A stretch of DNA of 64,000 bases from assembly GCA_029204225.1 (NCBI GenBank), contig CM055094.1, forward strand, positions 12,191,742-12,255,741, given 5' to 3'. This DNA comes from Diphasiastrum complanatum. Its lineage: Eukaryota; Streptophyta; Lycopodiopsida; Lycopodiales; Lycopodiaceae. The notes under the pieces were generated by a model that saw only the letters and a program-made list of their open reading frames with translations, was not told where the DNA came from and searched no databases. The position numbers and the translations under genes are program-made. This document shows positions 50,301 to 56,183 of this stretch, one piece after another (positions within the stretch are counted from its first letter, which is position 1; the number at the start of each line of letters is the position of its first letter).

Positions 50301-52862
50301 TTCAATGTGAACTTCTCAGTATCTAGCTAGCATCAACTTGTAAGTCTGTTTGCAAAATGAAGTAATGGTATGCAGTAGATGTAGGAAGCTTGTAAAAAGA
50401 CTTGTTCCTGCTCCAAGGAGCACAAAATCAGCCAGTGGCCTCTTGAAGAAGTTGAATGTCTTAAGAGAATGTGAATCTGTGTTGTAGAATTCCAACCTGC
50501 TTTTGTTGGAGAAGATCAGCATGTAGGCAAGCAGGCGTGAATTTTCTGGAGACAATGCTGTAGATGAAAGGGTGCAAGAGGTCTTTTTAGTGCAGCTAAT
50601 GAGGGTTCTCACAAGGAGAAATCATAACCCTTAACTCTAGTTTACTCTATGCGACTCTAGGGTAGAGTACTCTTCTAAATGTTTAGGCAGAATGAATATT
50701 AAAAATCGCCAAAAACCTAGAACAACCTTACTTTTTGGACAAAAACTGAAGATTAAGGTTCCAATTTAAATTCCTTTTGTAGAGCCAGTACCCAAATGCC
50801 TTAAATCTGCCACTTATCAAAGACCGTTCATGGATTTAAAGTTATATCCACAAATTCTAGCATGTAGTCATAACATAACAGTAAATGGTCATCTTTGACT
50901 TTGAAAGGTAGTCAATGAGCTTGAAATAACACTTTAGTATGAAGATTTACACGAGTTCTGTTTGTTGTTGTTTTTAGTCTTTTGTTTTTCAAGTCATTTA
51001 TCCAATTTTGAGTATCCTAACTTCTGACTACTGTTGGAGTCCTGTATTACATTTTAAATGCCAGCCAAGGTACTTTGTTCAACCTTTTCCTTTGTCTTCG
51101 TTTGTGTAATCTCAACTCCTAGTGCTTATTACTTTAAATGACATTCCCTTTGACATCTAGCAATCGGTTGTATTCCTCTCATTTCCTGAAGTCTGTTAGG
51201 TGAGATCTTTAAAATCCATTATGGCCCATGTTTTGCACATAAAGATAAAAGTGGAATTCTGAAAAGCTGTAAGTTCTTTTGATCAAAACAGTTTTGCTTG
51301 CTTTGTCGTTTATGCTTTTCCAGTAAACCTAGCGTTGTGAAAGAGTTAGATACTAACTTTTTGTAGCTGAAAGCATAAGTTTCAACTGCTATGAAACTTA
51401 TTCTGTATTGAATAAGAATAAAAATATAAGAATTGGCATTATGGTCACCTCTTTCAAAGTATGTCTATGATAACTTTAAAATATGACTAGGTATTTAATG
51501 CTTGGACTGCAGAGATTGCCTTTACACAATGATTTCTAAATGTATGTAGCTTGGCTATGTAGCCAAATGCTTTGTGATTGTGGGCACATGCAAATATTAG
51601 GATAGTGAAGAAATTTCGTTCTTCACTCTAAACATTATCATTGAAAAGTTGAAGATGTTGTTCTACTTGGGATTTTAACCCGTTATAATTATCATTTTAC
51701 TTAATTAATTATCGCTATATAGTGTAGAATGTTGTTGACTATTTTAAGAATAAGCTTTTTTGATTCCTGAGCTTTTTTTGAATACCAGACTGTTGATAGG
51801 AACATCATAGAGCTGTAGCATCAAAGTAGAAGCTCCCTTGTGGCTTGCAAGGGATATATGTGGCTTGCCATCTAGTGGTGCTTTTGAAACAAGAGTAGGT
51901 GAGTGATTCATTATAGGGAAGCCTATTCAAAAAGATTTGTTCTCAATGCCAGAGACCACTTAGTTGGTGAGCTCATACCTGCCTAAGCTGCATTTCCTAG
52001 CATGTTCTTATGTTCATCATTTCCTAGCATGTTCTTATGTTCATCATTTTGATAATCTTACGATTGTTTTTCTGGCCTGTATTGGATGCCAGATTGCGGA
52101 TTGAGACAAGGCATAGTGATGGGTTAAAAAAATCATGTTAGATTTCTAGTTCTTAAGAGCATGGCAACAGATACTTACACAACTTTGTAAACTTGTTTCT
52201 TTCAGTCACCAGGGAGCAGTGCATCCTCTGATGTTCTAAGTAATTTATCTTTAAATGGTAAACACCAGCGAAGTAGGAGTCATGGAAGCTTAACCATAAC
52301 TCGGAACGAACCTCCAACAAGCTATACAGTGTCTCGCTTTTCTCTAGAAGTTTCATCAGCAAAATCAAATTCATCTGCCCATCAGGTGACGTTGAATTCA
52401 GGTTTGGCAAATCAAAGGAACTCTGGTACTTCCTTGGAACAATCTCTCTTTGAAGGTAGGTTGTACAGGCAGAATGGAGCAGAAATGGGTAGTAATGTAA
52501 GAGGACAAGTACCAGAGGGTGGGGAGCTAAGACAAGGAAATAGTGAAAATGGCGATACTGGTTTCTTACCTGATGGGCTGGCGAGCCAGCTAAGAGCAGA
52601 CACCATAGCAAATGTTGGCAGGGCTCTAGAAAAGGGGCGGAAAACTCTGTGGGAACTGGCTGCTCGTCGAGTTTCTGCCTTGCTCTCATCAGATGAAATA
52701 TCTAAAAGTAGCACACAGCATTTTTTGCAGAGCCTTGACTGTATGAATAAGTTCATATTAGCAGGAGAAGCATTCTGTGGTGCAGAAGCAATATCACTTC
52801 GGGCAAAGCTCATAAAGCAGAGTGACAAGTACTTTGGAAGTTTTCACCGGCAGAACCTTGAA
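14361..52862 (+). CDS. VPS50: VPS50/syndetin, seven internal exons (partial gene)
   Basis: Syndetin (VPS50) is the subunit that, with VPS51, VPS52 and VPS53, forms the EARP tether for endosome recycling at membranes. Seven segments, 14361-14450, 14636-14722, 19777-19860, 24198-24317, 41223-41257, 41547-41679 and 52206-52862, have AG/GT borders, compatible phases and no stop over 402 codons. In order they give a helical region ending in EGNYGR, then ALHMCSECLQVLDE and VIDAYAMIDDVASL. These are followed by LPYNDLCLQLPESKFKSCLY, a Ser/Asn-rich linker, and GRKTLWELAARRV ... FILAGEAFCGAEA ... QSDKYFGSFHRQNLE. That order matches animal syndetin (YKDLC block; GEEFCGS ... QSVNYFKNYH block), which separates it from VPS54. 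The N-terminal helical start and the conserved C-terminal domain are missing. Introns 4 and 6 are 16.9 and 10.5 kb and full of transposons. Whether any exon between 41679 and 52206 was missed is open. Confidence 0.85.
14636..14722 (+). CDS. VPS50: VPS50 exon b
   Basis: Twenty-nine codons in phase 0, ALHMCSECLQVLDECVELSA then IQDMNHNIE. The acceptor is TTATGCAG and the donor GTACCA. It corresponds to the LCLECQ...CISELNSKL block of animal syndetin. The 185-bp intron before it is the shortest in the gene. Confidence 0.85.
14940..15235 (+). pseudogene. Unidentified coding-like segment
   Basis: Three consecutive frames read like protein: RREHPNFLECFENANEAIRA, then a short ELRRVKAS, then QFDWYSCRASLIRMRR followed by FVPEEVLEHIVKDRPKRKK. 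The last block ends at a GTATTT that could be a donor. I do not recognise the family. The frame changes suggest a decayed exon or captured gene piece lying in VPS50 intron b. It does not resemble any VPS50 segment I know. Confidence 0.35.
15240..16460. other. No gene recognised (intron)
   Basis: Intronic sequence of VPS50. A short minus-strand frame at 15997-15770 has no recognisable domain. It ends in a purine-rich GA/GAA stretch at about 16466-16525, directly before a LINE. Confidence 0.5.
16543..16755 (+). repeat. 71-bp unit in three tandem copies
   Basis: Units 16543-16613, 16614-16684 and 16685-16755 each encode LFGLYIDDLEKAI plus the following GGLGCRL. Because 71 is not a multiple of three, each copy shifts the frame. 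Confidence 0.93.
18020..18031 (+). other. LINE 3' hairpin (diverged copy)
   Basis: TGCC-TTTT-GGCA, twenty or so bases before the tail of the LINE at 16543-18060. Confidence 0.7.
18473..19111. mobile_element. Non-autonomous hAT element, 639 bp
   Basis: The terminal inverted repeat CATAGTTGCAC is present at both ends, and the 8-bp target duplication CCACCAAT lies at 18465-18472 and 19112-19119. The interior has no transposase. It carries gaaacgcg-type subterminal motifs, a poly-T tract and two GC-rich hairpins. The host site appears to have been a pair of tandem copies of a 23-24 bp sequence containing AAGTTGATTTGGACCCACC; the element sits at the end of the first copy. Confidence 0.88.
18728..18777. 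repeat. Twin GC hairpins
   Basis: CGGGGGGC-GGTA-GCCCCCCG (18728-18747) and TTGGGGGGC-AAC-GCCCCCCAA (18757-18777), inside the 639-bp element. Confidence 0.88.
19777..19860 (+). CDS. VPS50: VPS50 exon c
   Basis: Twenty-eight codons in phase 0, EWLQKTIEKVDGVLLDVCRK then FDAKRYLT. The acceptor is ATATGCAG and the donor GTAAGT. It aligns with the LQDTLEQIEEQLD ... ICKNFDINHYT part of animal syndetin and joins the neighbouring exons without a gap. Confidence 0.85.
19861..21632. other. Intron without recognised gene
   Basis: AT-rich intronic DNA. A 70-codon plus-strand frame at 20558-20770 is open but has no recognised domain and no splice context. Confidence 0.5.
21633..21804. mobile_element. Small hAT-like element, 172 bp (candidate)
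   Basis: Flanked on both sides by GTATATTC (21625-21632 and 21805-21812), an 8-bp duplication of hAT size. The inside is two GC-rich arms made of ggacgcg/gtccg motifs around a poly-T/A stretch, the same plan as the ends of hAT-1 and the 639-bp element. The terminal inverted repeat is weak, so this stays a candidate. Confidence 0.5.
21960..22950 (+). pseudogene. Ty3-gypsy pol fragment
   Basis: Plus-strand remnant in VPS50 intron c. 21967-22197 is the start of reverse transcriptase: RRILDAYLRLGYIKP, then SPFNSPIFWVKKDGSFRMCV. It jumps at about 22220 to RNase H (KPFRLETDAS, then HEKDLYAIIHSLKVWQHYLY), with the YxDD core deleted. At 22748-22930 it reaches the integrase zinc region ILYECHASPCVGHPRVDKT. 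Stops and frameshifts throughout. Confidence 0.8.
22990..24197. other. Intron without recognised gene
   Basis: No family recognised. It ends in the polypyrimidine tract and TTTTCCTGCAG acceptor of the next VPS50 exon. Confidence 0.5.
24198..24317 (+). CDS. VPS50: VPS50 exon d
   Basis: Forty codons in phase 0, VIDAYAMIDDVASLIEKIQN then FAQIVVSETHAVLNSHLCE. The acceptor is TCCTGCAG and the donor GTGCGT. It matches the QQAYRLLGKTQ ... FTQAIHNTVFQVVLGYVEL part of animal syndetin. The intron after it is 16.9 kb, the longest in the window. Confidence 0.88.
24940..26500 (+). mobile_element. LINE with internal deletion
   Basis: The 5' part (about 24960-25660) is endonuclease-derived: DGPITSYEE, then LGKLRN and HRGGHSIVDYLKAHG. 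It is collinear with the endonuclease remnant GPVTTYGEYLLQLGK ... NNGVADCLMGS at 42868-43430. The reverse transcriptase is missing. From about 25845 the C-terminus returns (YEDPQCVALMVREMFILRR, FFTRRRSRDLLPEDEDYDDD), close to LINE A. It ends in the 3' UTR, the hairpin at 26444-26457 and a short CT tail. Sense orientation in VPS50 intron d. Confidence 0.78.
26444..26457 (+). other. LINE 3' hairpin
   Basis: ATGCC-TTTT-GGCAT followed by GGAAAAGACATTAATAAA and a CT tail. Confidence 0.85.
26510..26696 (+). mobile_element. Second LINE 3' end (5'-truncated)
   Basis: A second copy of the same 3' UTR, only about 180 bp long, starts directly after the CT tail of the preceding LINE. It has the hairpin at 26624-26637 and a CTTT tail. 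It forms a head-to-tail pair with its neighbour. Confidence 0.8.
26624..26637 (+). other. LINE 3' hairpin
   Basis: ATGCC-TTTT-GGCAT, then GACATGAATAAAGC and a (CTTT)n tail (about 26659-26692). Confidence 0.85.
26889..28079 (+). repeat. 5' LTR of copia copy 2
   Basis: 1191 bp, starting TGTTGGATTATT and ending CGACA. Contains a TATAAAT box at 27448-27454. Confidence 0.95.
27448..27454 (+). promoter_or_regulatory. Putative TATA box in the copia LTR
   Basis: TATAAAT, conserved at the same place in the 3' LTR (32869-32875) and in copy 1 (minus strand). Function inferred from motif and position. Confidence 0.5.
28080..28091 (+). other. Copia primer binding site
   Basis: TGGTATCAGAGC directly after the LTR, complementary to the 3' end of initiator tRNA-Met as known for plant copia elements. 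Confidence 0.9.
28328..29190 (+). pseudogene. Copia gag (capsid and zinc knuckle)
   Basis: Starts MDSQSKAGLIADKLNGFNYH with the usual WKFKMKTLL of copia Gag, and runs open for 159 codons through the capsid region (TSKDVWDILNSLYD; FKNLLQQM). A TAG at 28805-28807 interrupts LPSTYEN. The same frame continues (TLTRVINMLLQEDDRRSQ) and then shifts. The CCHC nucleocapsid knuckle CRYCKRNNHEIKDC is readable around 29045-29090 in a shifted frame. Gag would form the virus-like particle that houses reverse transcription. Broken. Confidence 0.88.
29190..32302 (+). pseudogene. Copia pol (PR-IN-RT-RH)
   Basis: Domains in order: protease with DSGATQHM (about 29230); GAG-pre-integrase HHRLGHLNYAS and CHSCIFGK (about 29600-29730); integrase core (FITFIDEFSR, LRSDNVGEY, NGLAERKN) and LPKSFWAEAVSTATYIQNRC (30121-30819); reverse transcriptase (WIFKIKYNADGS, ARLVARGFSQ, YGLKQSARAW, and catalytic YVDD at about 31312); RNase H (YTDASWAGDVDIRKSTSGF, SSTESEYIA, DNQSAIALS, TADIFTKAL). 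Stops include TAA at 29337-29339, TAG at 30817-30819 and TAA at 31288-31290. Frameshifts occur in the integrase and near 32010. Not expressible as one polyprotein. Confidence 0.92.
32301..32309 (+). other. Copia polypurine tract
   Basis: AAGGGGGAG immediately before the 3' LTR. Confidence 0.88.
32310..33508 (+). repeat. 3' LTR of copia copy 2
   Basis: 1199 bp. Carries one 8-bp duplication (around 32905-32920) relative to the 5' LTR, plus scattered substitutions. Confidence 0.95.
33690..33898 (+). pseudogene. Unidentified coiled-coil-like coding segment
   Basis: One frame with a single stop reads LLLQQEVDLLKQL, then IVATSESSNNLKELEAQIDK and SKPTRPMFSVISAPLSEES up to the gypsy insertion at 33899. 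The heptad-like leucines suggest coiled coil. No family recognised. It could be an old gag or host fragment cut by the gypsy. Confidence 0.3.
33899..34327 (+). repeat. 5' LTR of the gypsy
   Basis: 429 bp with a TATATAT box at 34152-34158. It lacks about 40 bp near its end that the 3' LTR has. Confidence 0.9.
34329..34340 (+). other. Gypsy primer binding site
   Basis: TGGTATTAGAGC one base after the LTR, one mismatch from the initiator tRNA-Met type. Confidence 0.75.
34423..34740 (-). mobile_element. 5'-truncated LINE end inside the gypsy
   Basis: Minus-strand 3' UTR of the LINE A type. The tail (GAAA)n at 34423-34444, the hairpin at 34464-34477 and the upstream GGAGACG...CTCCCATGG block match 26330-26460. 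It is the only recognisable LINE in antisense orientation within the VPS50 introns. Confidence 0.8.
34464..34477 (-). other. LINE 3' hairpin
   Basis: ATGCC-TTTT-GGCAT on the minus strand. Confidence 0.85.
35793..36400 (+). pseudogene. Gypsy gag start and RT start
   Basis: An open stretch begins MTEEAANPIVPSYMQVLLNQ and contains VVEDWLMKLGSYFNLHGIPE, the usual start of a gypsy Gag (DWLxxMExYF-like). After a deletion the frame reads FNDVFPLELPHALSPSR and then HKIELIPGSQPISRQSYRFS, the typical lead-in to gypsy reverse transcriptase. It continues to FQMYMDYKGLNKVTIQYP before the solo LTR. Protease and most of Gag are missing. Confidence 0.8.
36419..36867. repeat. Solo LTR nested in the gypsy RT
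   Basis: 449 bp with TGTAGGAAA at one end and TTTCTAACA at the other. It is flanked by the 5-bp duplication CCAAG (36414-36418 and 36868-36872). Removing it rejoins the gypsy reading KVTIQYP...MDVDHLGGAKYFTK. It is a product of LTR-LTR recombination of a copia-like element. Orientation not certain. Confidence 0.88.
36873..38060 (+). pseudogene. Gypsy RT and integrase
   Basis: Reverse transcriptase continues with DHLGGAKYFTKIDLKAGHHQ, then VIVVLDDILV (catalytic VLDD) at about 37090-37110. At about 37225 it jumps into integrase, with RNase H lost: WLVVEKLTKLAAFIPV, GLPSDIISDRDLKFAGHFW, STDHPESDGQMERTN. It then runs to the C-terminal WEDYIPLIEFAYNSRKHSA region (37535-37720). Stops are spread through the frame. 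Confidence 0.87.
38236..38704 (+). repeat. 3' LTR of the gypsy
   Basis: 469 bp, starting TGTTACGTCC and ending CTTACA. The extra block GGGTGGGTGGTCTTGC near its end is absent from the 5' LTR. Confidence 0.9.
38705..39205 (+). other. Unassigned, ends as an LTR
   Basis: An open frame at 38750-38918 (IEEAIRFFETTLDNNCEGLG) is not recognised. The last bases CTAACA at 39200-39205 directly precede a primer site, so at least the right part is the 3' end of a gypsy 5' LTR. The start was not found. Confidence 0.45.
39206..40480 (+). pseudogene. Second gypsy: primer site and gag
   Basis: TGGTATCAGAGC at 39208-39219 is the primer site of another retrotransposon whose LTR ends at 39205. The gag follows in three frames: MFLRGKAYTLWQDLKDRAGT with TPTTWDAF (about 39745-39825), then LPKEFRLEVRRNQPQTIEDA with IRFAKSFDDAH (39993-40090), the usual capsid end of chromovirus-like Gag. 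A basic stretch leads to about 40440. Pol is absent. The copy is truncated and frameshifted. Confidence 0.8.
40481..41222. other. Intron without recognised gene
   Basis: AT-rich VPS50 intron sequence ending in the acceptor AATTTTGCAG. Confidence 0.55.
41223..41257 (+). CDS. VPS50: VPS50 exon e (35 bp micro-exon)
   Basis: Encodes GEDPQLTKKKT plus two bases of the next Arg codon. The acceptor is TTTTGCAG and the donor GTATGC. It joins exon f in phase (CG+A). It is too short for open-frame detection and was assigned by phase, splice sites and position in the syndetin alignment (linker before the YNDLC block). Confidence 0.72.
41547..41679 (+). CDS. VPS50: VPS50 exon f
   Basis: One leading base, then LPYNDLCLQLPESKFKSCLY followed by NMLEVLYDILCSYYAMMTWK and HSFQ. 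The acceptor is TTTGCAG and the donor GTGGGA. This is the clearest block shared with animal syndetin (LQYKDLC ... [23 protein letters not shown]). The 289-bp intron before it is transposon-free. Confidence 0.9.
41680..42867. other. Intron without recognised gene
   Basis: AT-rich VPS50 intron with no recognised repeat before the LINE at 42868. Confidence 0.5.
42868..44745 (+). mobile_element. Degenerate LINE (EN, RT and C-terminus)
   Basis: Plus strand. The endonuclease end (SDFHARTA; GPVTTYGEYLLQLGK; ISPTDLSNHSFLSFH) spans 42868-43430. Reverse transcriptase follows at 43512-44015 (WCTNIIHPIHKSGDPM, FRSHYSTMDHIFTLQ, DCRKAFDFAP), with a shifted LFGLFNDELERVIQ block at 44165-44230. The YADD core is deleted. 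The C-terminal RNase-H-like and zinc region (CSLFEAEAE) ends near 44745 without the 3' hairpin. Stops in all parts. Confidence 0.82.
44746..45960. other. Unassigned block, possibly an LTR
   Basis: A purine run AAAAGGGGAGA precedes TGTCTTCG at 44771, the arrangement of a polypurine tract and LTR start. The perfect palindrome GTGTCTTCGAAGACAC is at 44770-44785. No partner LTR or convincing target duplication was found. The open frame 45086-45439 has no recognised domain. Confidence 0.35.
47271..47284 (+). other. LINE 3' hairpin
   Basis: ATGCC-TTTT-GGCAT followed by GACATTAATAAAGC and the tail. Confidence 0.88.
47310..47384. repeat. (TC)n LINE tail
   Basis: About 37 units directly after the LINE 3' end. 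The next LINE segment starts at its far edge. Confidence 0.92.
47385..47710 (+). mobile_element. 3' UTR of the ORF1-only LINE type
   Basis: It matches the 3' UTR of LINE C (58560-58760, minus): two CTCC...GTGAGAG motifs, then the TTAGTTTAGTTTT and GACGGCATTG blocks, the hairpin and a (CTT)n tail. No ORF is included. It begins immediately after the (TC)n tail of the previous LINE. Confidence 0.78.
47647..47660 (+). other. LINE 3' hairpin
   Basis: ATGCC-TTTT-GGCAT followed by GACGTTAATAAAGC and (TTC)n. Confidence 0.85.
47711..48240 (+). pseudogene. LINE ORF2 C-terminus
   Basis: It starts at the end of the TTC tail of its neighbour with the LGQLRVSSHQLAIETGR-type block, then a decayed zinc region (YEIRGRYH in a shifted frame). 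47944-48222 reads EYQDPRCVGLLLREMLTLRA, ITSFFQKRECDDLSDDEAVI and ends in GIRRFF. This resembles LINE D and E C-termini (60116-60367 and 61665-61760). Confidence 0.75.
48241..49200. other. No gene recognised
   Basis: Probable LINE 3' UTR at the start (a repeated GGTTAAGCTCTTG motif at about 48263 and 48301), then unassigned intronic sequence. Confidence 0.45.
49210..49670 (+). pseudogene. Ty3-gypsy RNase H fragment
   Basis: An open plus-strand frame, after a short lead-in (NYPAHELYAIIDALKAWRHY), carries LYGAKFYVYTDHNTLRYF, RGRQAKWAELMQEFHMEIRY and KKGAENHVADALS. This is the end of gypsy RNase H and the link to integrase. It ends in a stop at 49664. No other pol part is adjacent. It is closely related in wording to the remnant at 22320-22500. 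Confidence 0.85.
49671..52205. other. Intron without recognised gene
   Basis: VPS50 intron f. No family recognised. A 27-bp tandem duplication lies at 51994-52047. It ends in the TTTCTTTCAG acceptor. Confidence 0.5.
51994..52047. repeat. 27-bp tandem duplication
   Basis: Two copies starting TTCCTAGCATGTTC, 51994-52020 and 52021-52047. Confidence 0.9.
52206..52862 (+). CDS. VPS50: VPS50 exon g (657 bp)
   Basis: 219 codons in phase 0, open throughout. The first 130 or so residues are a low-complexity Ser/Asn/Gly-rich linker (SPGSSASSDVLSNLSLNGKH onward). Then comes the conserved helical block: IANVGRALEKGRKTLWELAA, RRVSALLSSDEIS, FLQSLDCMNKFILAGEAFCG, RAKLIKQSDKYFGSFHRQNL. The acceptor is TTTCTTTCAG and the donor GTGAGT after LE. 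The strong donor means the gene goes on downstream. The following segment (LRMxLExExW in animal syndetin) was not found in the remaining 11 kb. Confidence 0.9.
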
Positions 52863-54510
52863 GTGAGTATCTGCTGCACATCTTTCAAATTTAGTTTGCT
52901 ATATGCTTTTGCGTACTTAACTCTAAAATGCAGCTCATATGTAGTGCAGAATACTATATCATGATAGCAAGACATGGGGGCATATTGAATCTTTTGGATG
53001 TGGTTTTACTGCTTTTGGTCTCTATAGTGATTCTTGAACTCAGATATTCTTTGTAATGCTTATGCTTTAGGATAGTCTGTGTGGCACCTGCATTTATTTG
53101 GTTAATTATTTCCTTCACTAGAAATTGTAAAATATACCTTCTTAGATCATTCATGGAAATTCAATCTGATGAGGGTTACTTTGTTATGTCATTCGGGAAG
53201 TTTGTTTCTCCCAGAGGTCACATGCACTTCCAGAAATGAATTCTAATAATATGGTAGAATAGTTTATGTGTTTAGATTGTTGATAGTAGTTCAATGTGGA
53301 CTAGTATGTAGCTTACTTTTAAGTGTGGCTCTTAGATTCTTAGTTTTTTAGAGTTATTGACATCACTATCCACCTAAATGTTGGTTTCCAGTTCTACGAA
53401 TCTAGAGCACGTGCCCATTTACAGTTATCATTCTCTGTTGATGAAGAAGGAAATGTCTTAAAATGGGTTCTCTCTGCTACGTCCAAATGCTAAGAAATGC
53501 TGCTATGCTTTGAGCATTTTGCTCCTATTCATGAGTTAGTAAGTTTATCTAGTTTGCTATTTCTCTAACTCTCTCCACCATTCATAAGGCTTCAAATCTT
53601 TTTCTGGAGGTTTTGTTATTAATTGGCTGGCTTTAGTGAAAACTATTATCTTTTTTGGACCATGGATGTAGTTGTTCCAAAGCTGGCCACAGTTGAACTA
53701 AGAATATTCAGAGCAGCTTTTTTCTAGTCACTTCCTCTATCATCTTCTTCAAACCTGGTGCAGTGAGATTGATTAATCAGTTTTTGGGTACACAGCCAGA
53801 GAGTGCTTTTAAATGTTTTCAAGAAAAACACTCTATAAAGTTGCTTGCACAGCAGGACTTTAGCATATAGAAGCTACAAATGCAAATGCTTAGAAAAACC
53901 AAATGGTAAGCTATGGATCTTTACATGGGCGAAGGTTGAGTGACAATGACAATTTTTTTCATTCTACAGTTTGTCAGAAATTCAAGGAAAGTATCACTGC
54001 CTAATCACCCCACCCACTTACATGTTCCTTGGATCCACAGAATCCAAAGCTTATTCTTAACTTGAAAATCCCTGACCATAGCCTGTCTCATTACATTGTC
54101 CTGTGTTCCTATTTGATAATTCAAGAGTAACAGGTCTTAAGAAAAATCATAGTGAATGAAAGAACTATTTTTCACTTCTCTACTTAGAAAAGTTTGGGGA
54201 AGAATGCTGCACCTGTCCCATTGATGACCCCACCTTGTCCATGCTGTTGTATGGTGTGGGGGAGCTTTTTCCTCCCCTTTTTTCGCTTCTCCTTTAGTGT
54301 ACAAGCCACTTGTGTGTAGCCGTGCTCGAGTTGCTCGATTGTCGTCTGTTGTGGAGATTTAACCACATGATGGGAGGTGGAAGCCAACCTCCATCATTGC
54401 ACGTTGAGGATAGACGGCAACTTACACTTGTACCCAGGTTTGTGTAAGACGCTACTATCTCTAGAAGCTGGCCATCATTGTAAAACATAGTGTCTCTCAT
54501 ATGCTGTCTA
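52863..54510. other. Intron without recognised gene
   Basis: No further VPS50 exon could be supported. Frames here are short. 54184-54500 precedes a LINE and is not assigned. Confidence 0.5.
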
Positions 54511-56040
54511 GAGAGAAAGAAAGAAAGAAAGAAAGAAAGATCTTTATTAATGTCCATGAAATACCCTAAGGTACATAGGACTGAAAAAAGGTACATGTCA
54601 AGTATGCACGGTGGGAGCATGAAAGCTCTACCACCTAAAAGAATCAAGACTACAGAAAAACATGAAATAGTGATAGACAAGGAGAGTCTATCATCATATA
54701 GATATCTCTCCACCTGTGAAATAATGATGTAAAGTATGTTGAGACATTGTCTCTGAACGAACTGCGTCTCTCTGTCTCCGAGTGGATGGTCGGTGGCGTC
54801 TCTGCTGCCGTGAAGCTGTAGGCTATGGCCTGTGAGCTGGCTGTCTCTCTAGTCGCCGACACTGTCTCTGCCTTCTATGTATGGAGGCATCCGGAATCTC
54901 AGCCTCTCTATCAGAATCAGTAATCTCCTGCCTCTGCCTTTGACAGGATAAACACTCCTGTATGCTCAGCTGTATCAAGGGGGAGGTGGCAGCGTCTAGT
55001 CTCGCCATACGCAGGTCCATCATCTCTCGGATCATCAGTGCAACACATCTGGGGTCCTCATACGATATCAAGTTAGAGAGTGTGAGTGGATGATCCTGAA
55101 ACAAGCAGTATCTCCCTCGGATCTCATAGTAGGCTGGGCATCTGAAGAGAAAATGAAACTCATCCTCTACATCGTGTGTATCACACATACTACAAATCTG
55201 AGCATCTCTCGGGATGCCATTGTATCTGCCAGTCTCAATCGCTAGCTGGTGAGAGGAAACTCGAAACTGACCCATCACTATCCGCAGTCTGTGTGAGATA
55301 CTATCCACTAGATATCCGGGTACAATAGGATACCCAACATGATCCCGGGATAGAAAATGTGTTTGATAAAACTCCGTCTTCACCCCAGACGAATCGGGAC
55401 GGCAAACTCCGCCAATATAATATGATGTGGTATAGAGGACTTAGCCCGTATCATCCGAGATAGCATATGAATCTGAAGTCGTGAAATGCGTGCCCACTCG
55501 GTAGCCGTCAGGCCAGTACTCCATGTCTTTGATGCGTATAGAGCTGAGGGAACTACCATAGCGTCAAAGAGTTGGCACTTACTTGTCATCCGAGCATACC
55601 AACGATGTATAGCCCTTCCGTAACCGGGAAAGCGCCGTCTGTCACATGCTGAAAGTGGGACCAAAGAATACCACGCCTAGGTATGTGTATGAGTCAACTA
55701 CCTCAAGTGGATGTTCCTCCCATAGAAGCTCATGTCGCATCATGAAGGATCTGGAGGTGTTAAACACCATAAGTTTGGTTTTGGCCACATTCACTGACAA
55801 TCCCCACTGAATACAAAAGGAGTGAACTGCATCCAGATGCCGCTGCAGGCCTTCCCTCGTCCTTGAAAGCAAAACCACATCATCAGCATATAATAGGATA
55901 GCGATAATGAGGTCACGCAATGTGCATCCCTCACCTCCCTCTGTCTGTATAACCTGCTCAAGCTCATCTATATATAAACCAAAGAGTGTAGGTGAGAGAG
56001 GACATCCCCTGCTTAACCCCAATGGTACTCTCTATCTCTG
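54511..56040 (-). mobile_element. LINE B (5'-truncated)
   Basis: Minus strand, read from 56040. Reverse transcriptase 56022-55642 (GCPLSPTLFGLYIDELEQVI, catalytic YADD, WGLSVNVAKTKLMVFNTSRS, DSYTYLGVVFFGPTFSM). Then 55664-55380 (CQLFDAMVVPSALYASKTWS, IHMLSRMIRAKSSIPHHIIL). Then 55383-54823, with the C-terminal zinc motif (ICSMCDTHDVEDEFHFLFRC: CX2C, His, Cys). Two frameshifts separate these open parts. The 3' end has the diverged hairpin at 54561-54574 and a (GAAA)n tail. The 5' end abuts the tail of LINE A. Confidence 0.9.
54561..54574 (-). other. LINE 3' hairpin, variant stem
   Basis: On the minus strand GTACC-TTAG-GGTAT. Relative to ATGCC/GGCAT the middle G-C pair has become A-T on both sides, and the outer pair is G.T. 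Confidence 0.75.
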
Positions 56041-56059
56041 GTGATACAACTCCAAATAC

Positions 56060-56061
<2 letters not shown>

Positions 56062-56143
<82 letters not shown>
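56062..56143. repeat. (GA)n tail of LINE A
   Basis: About 40 units. LINE A ends on its right and LINE B starts about 20 bp to its left. Confidence 0.93.
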
Positions 56144-56148
<5 letters not shown>

Positions 56149-56169
56149 CGCTTTATTAATGTCTTTTCC

Positions 56170-56183
56170 ATGCCAAAAGGCAT
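56170..56183 (-). other. LINE 3' hairpin
   Basis: ATGCC-TTTT-GGCAT on the minus strand, then GGAAAAGACATTAATAAAGC and the tail. Confidence 0.88.

Noticed and set aside
52206-52862. VPS54 rather than VPS50
   Set aside because: The YNDLC and GEAFCG...QSDKYFGSFH blocks follow syndetin order and wording. I recall no equivalent of these blocks in VPS54, which is characterised by its own LLxTxxFxGALDLI segment.
53394-53500. Possible next VPS50 exon after TTTCCAG
   Set aside because: The frame FYESRARAHLQLS does not match the expected LRMxLExExW block, and the alternative frame has an early stop.
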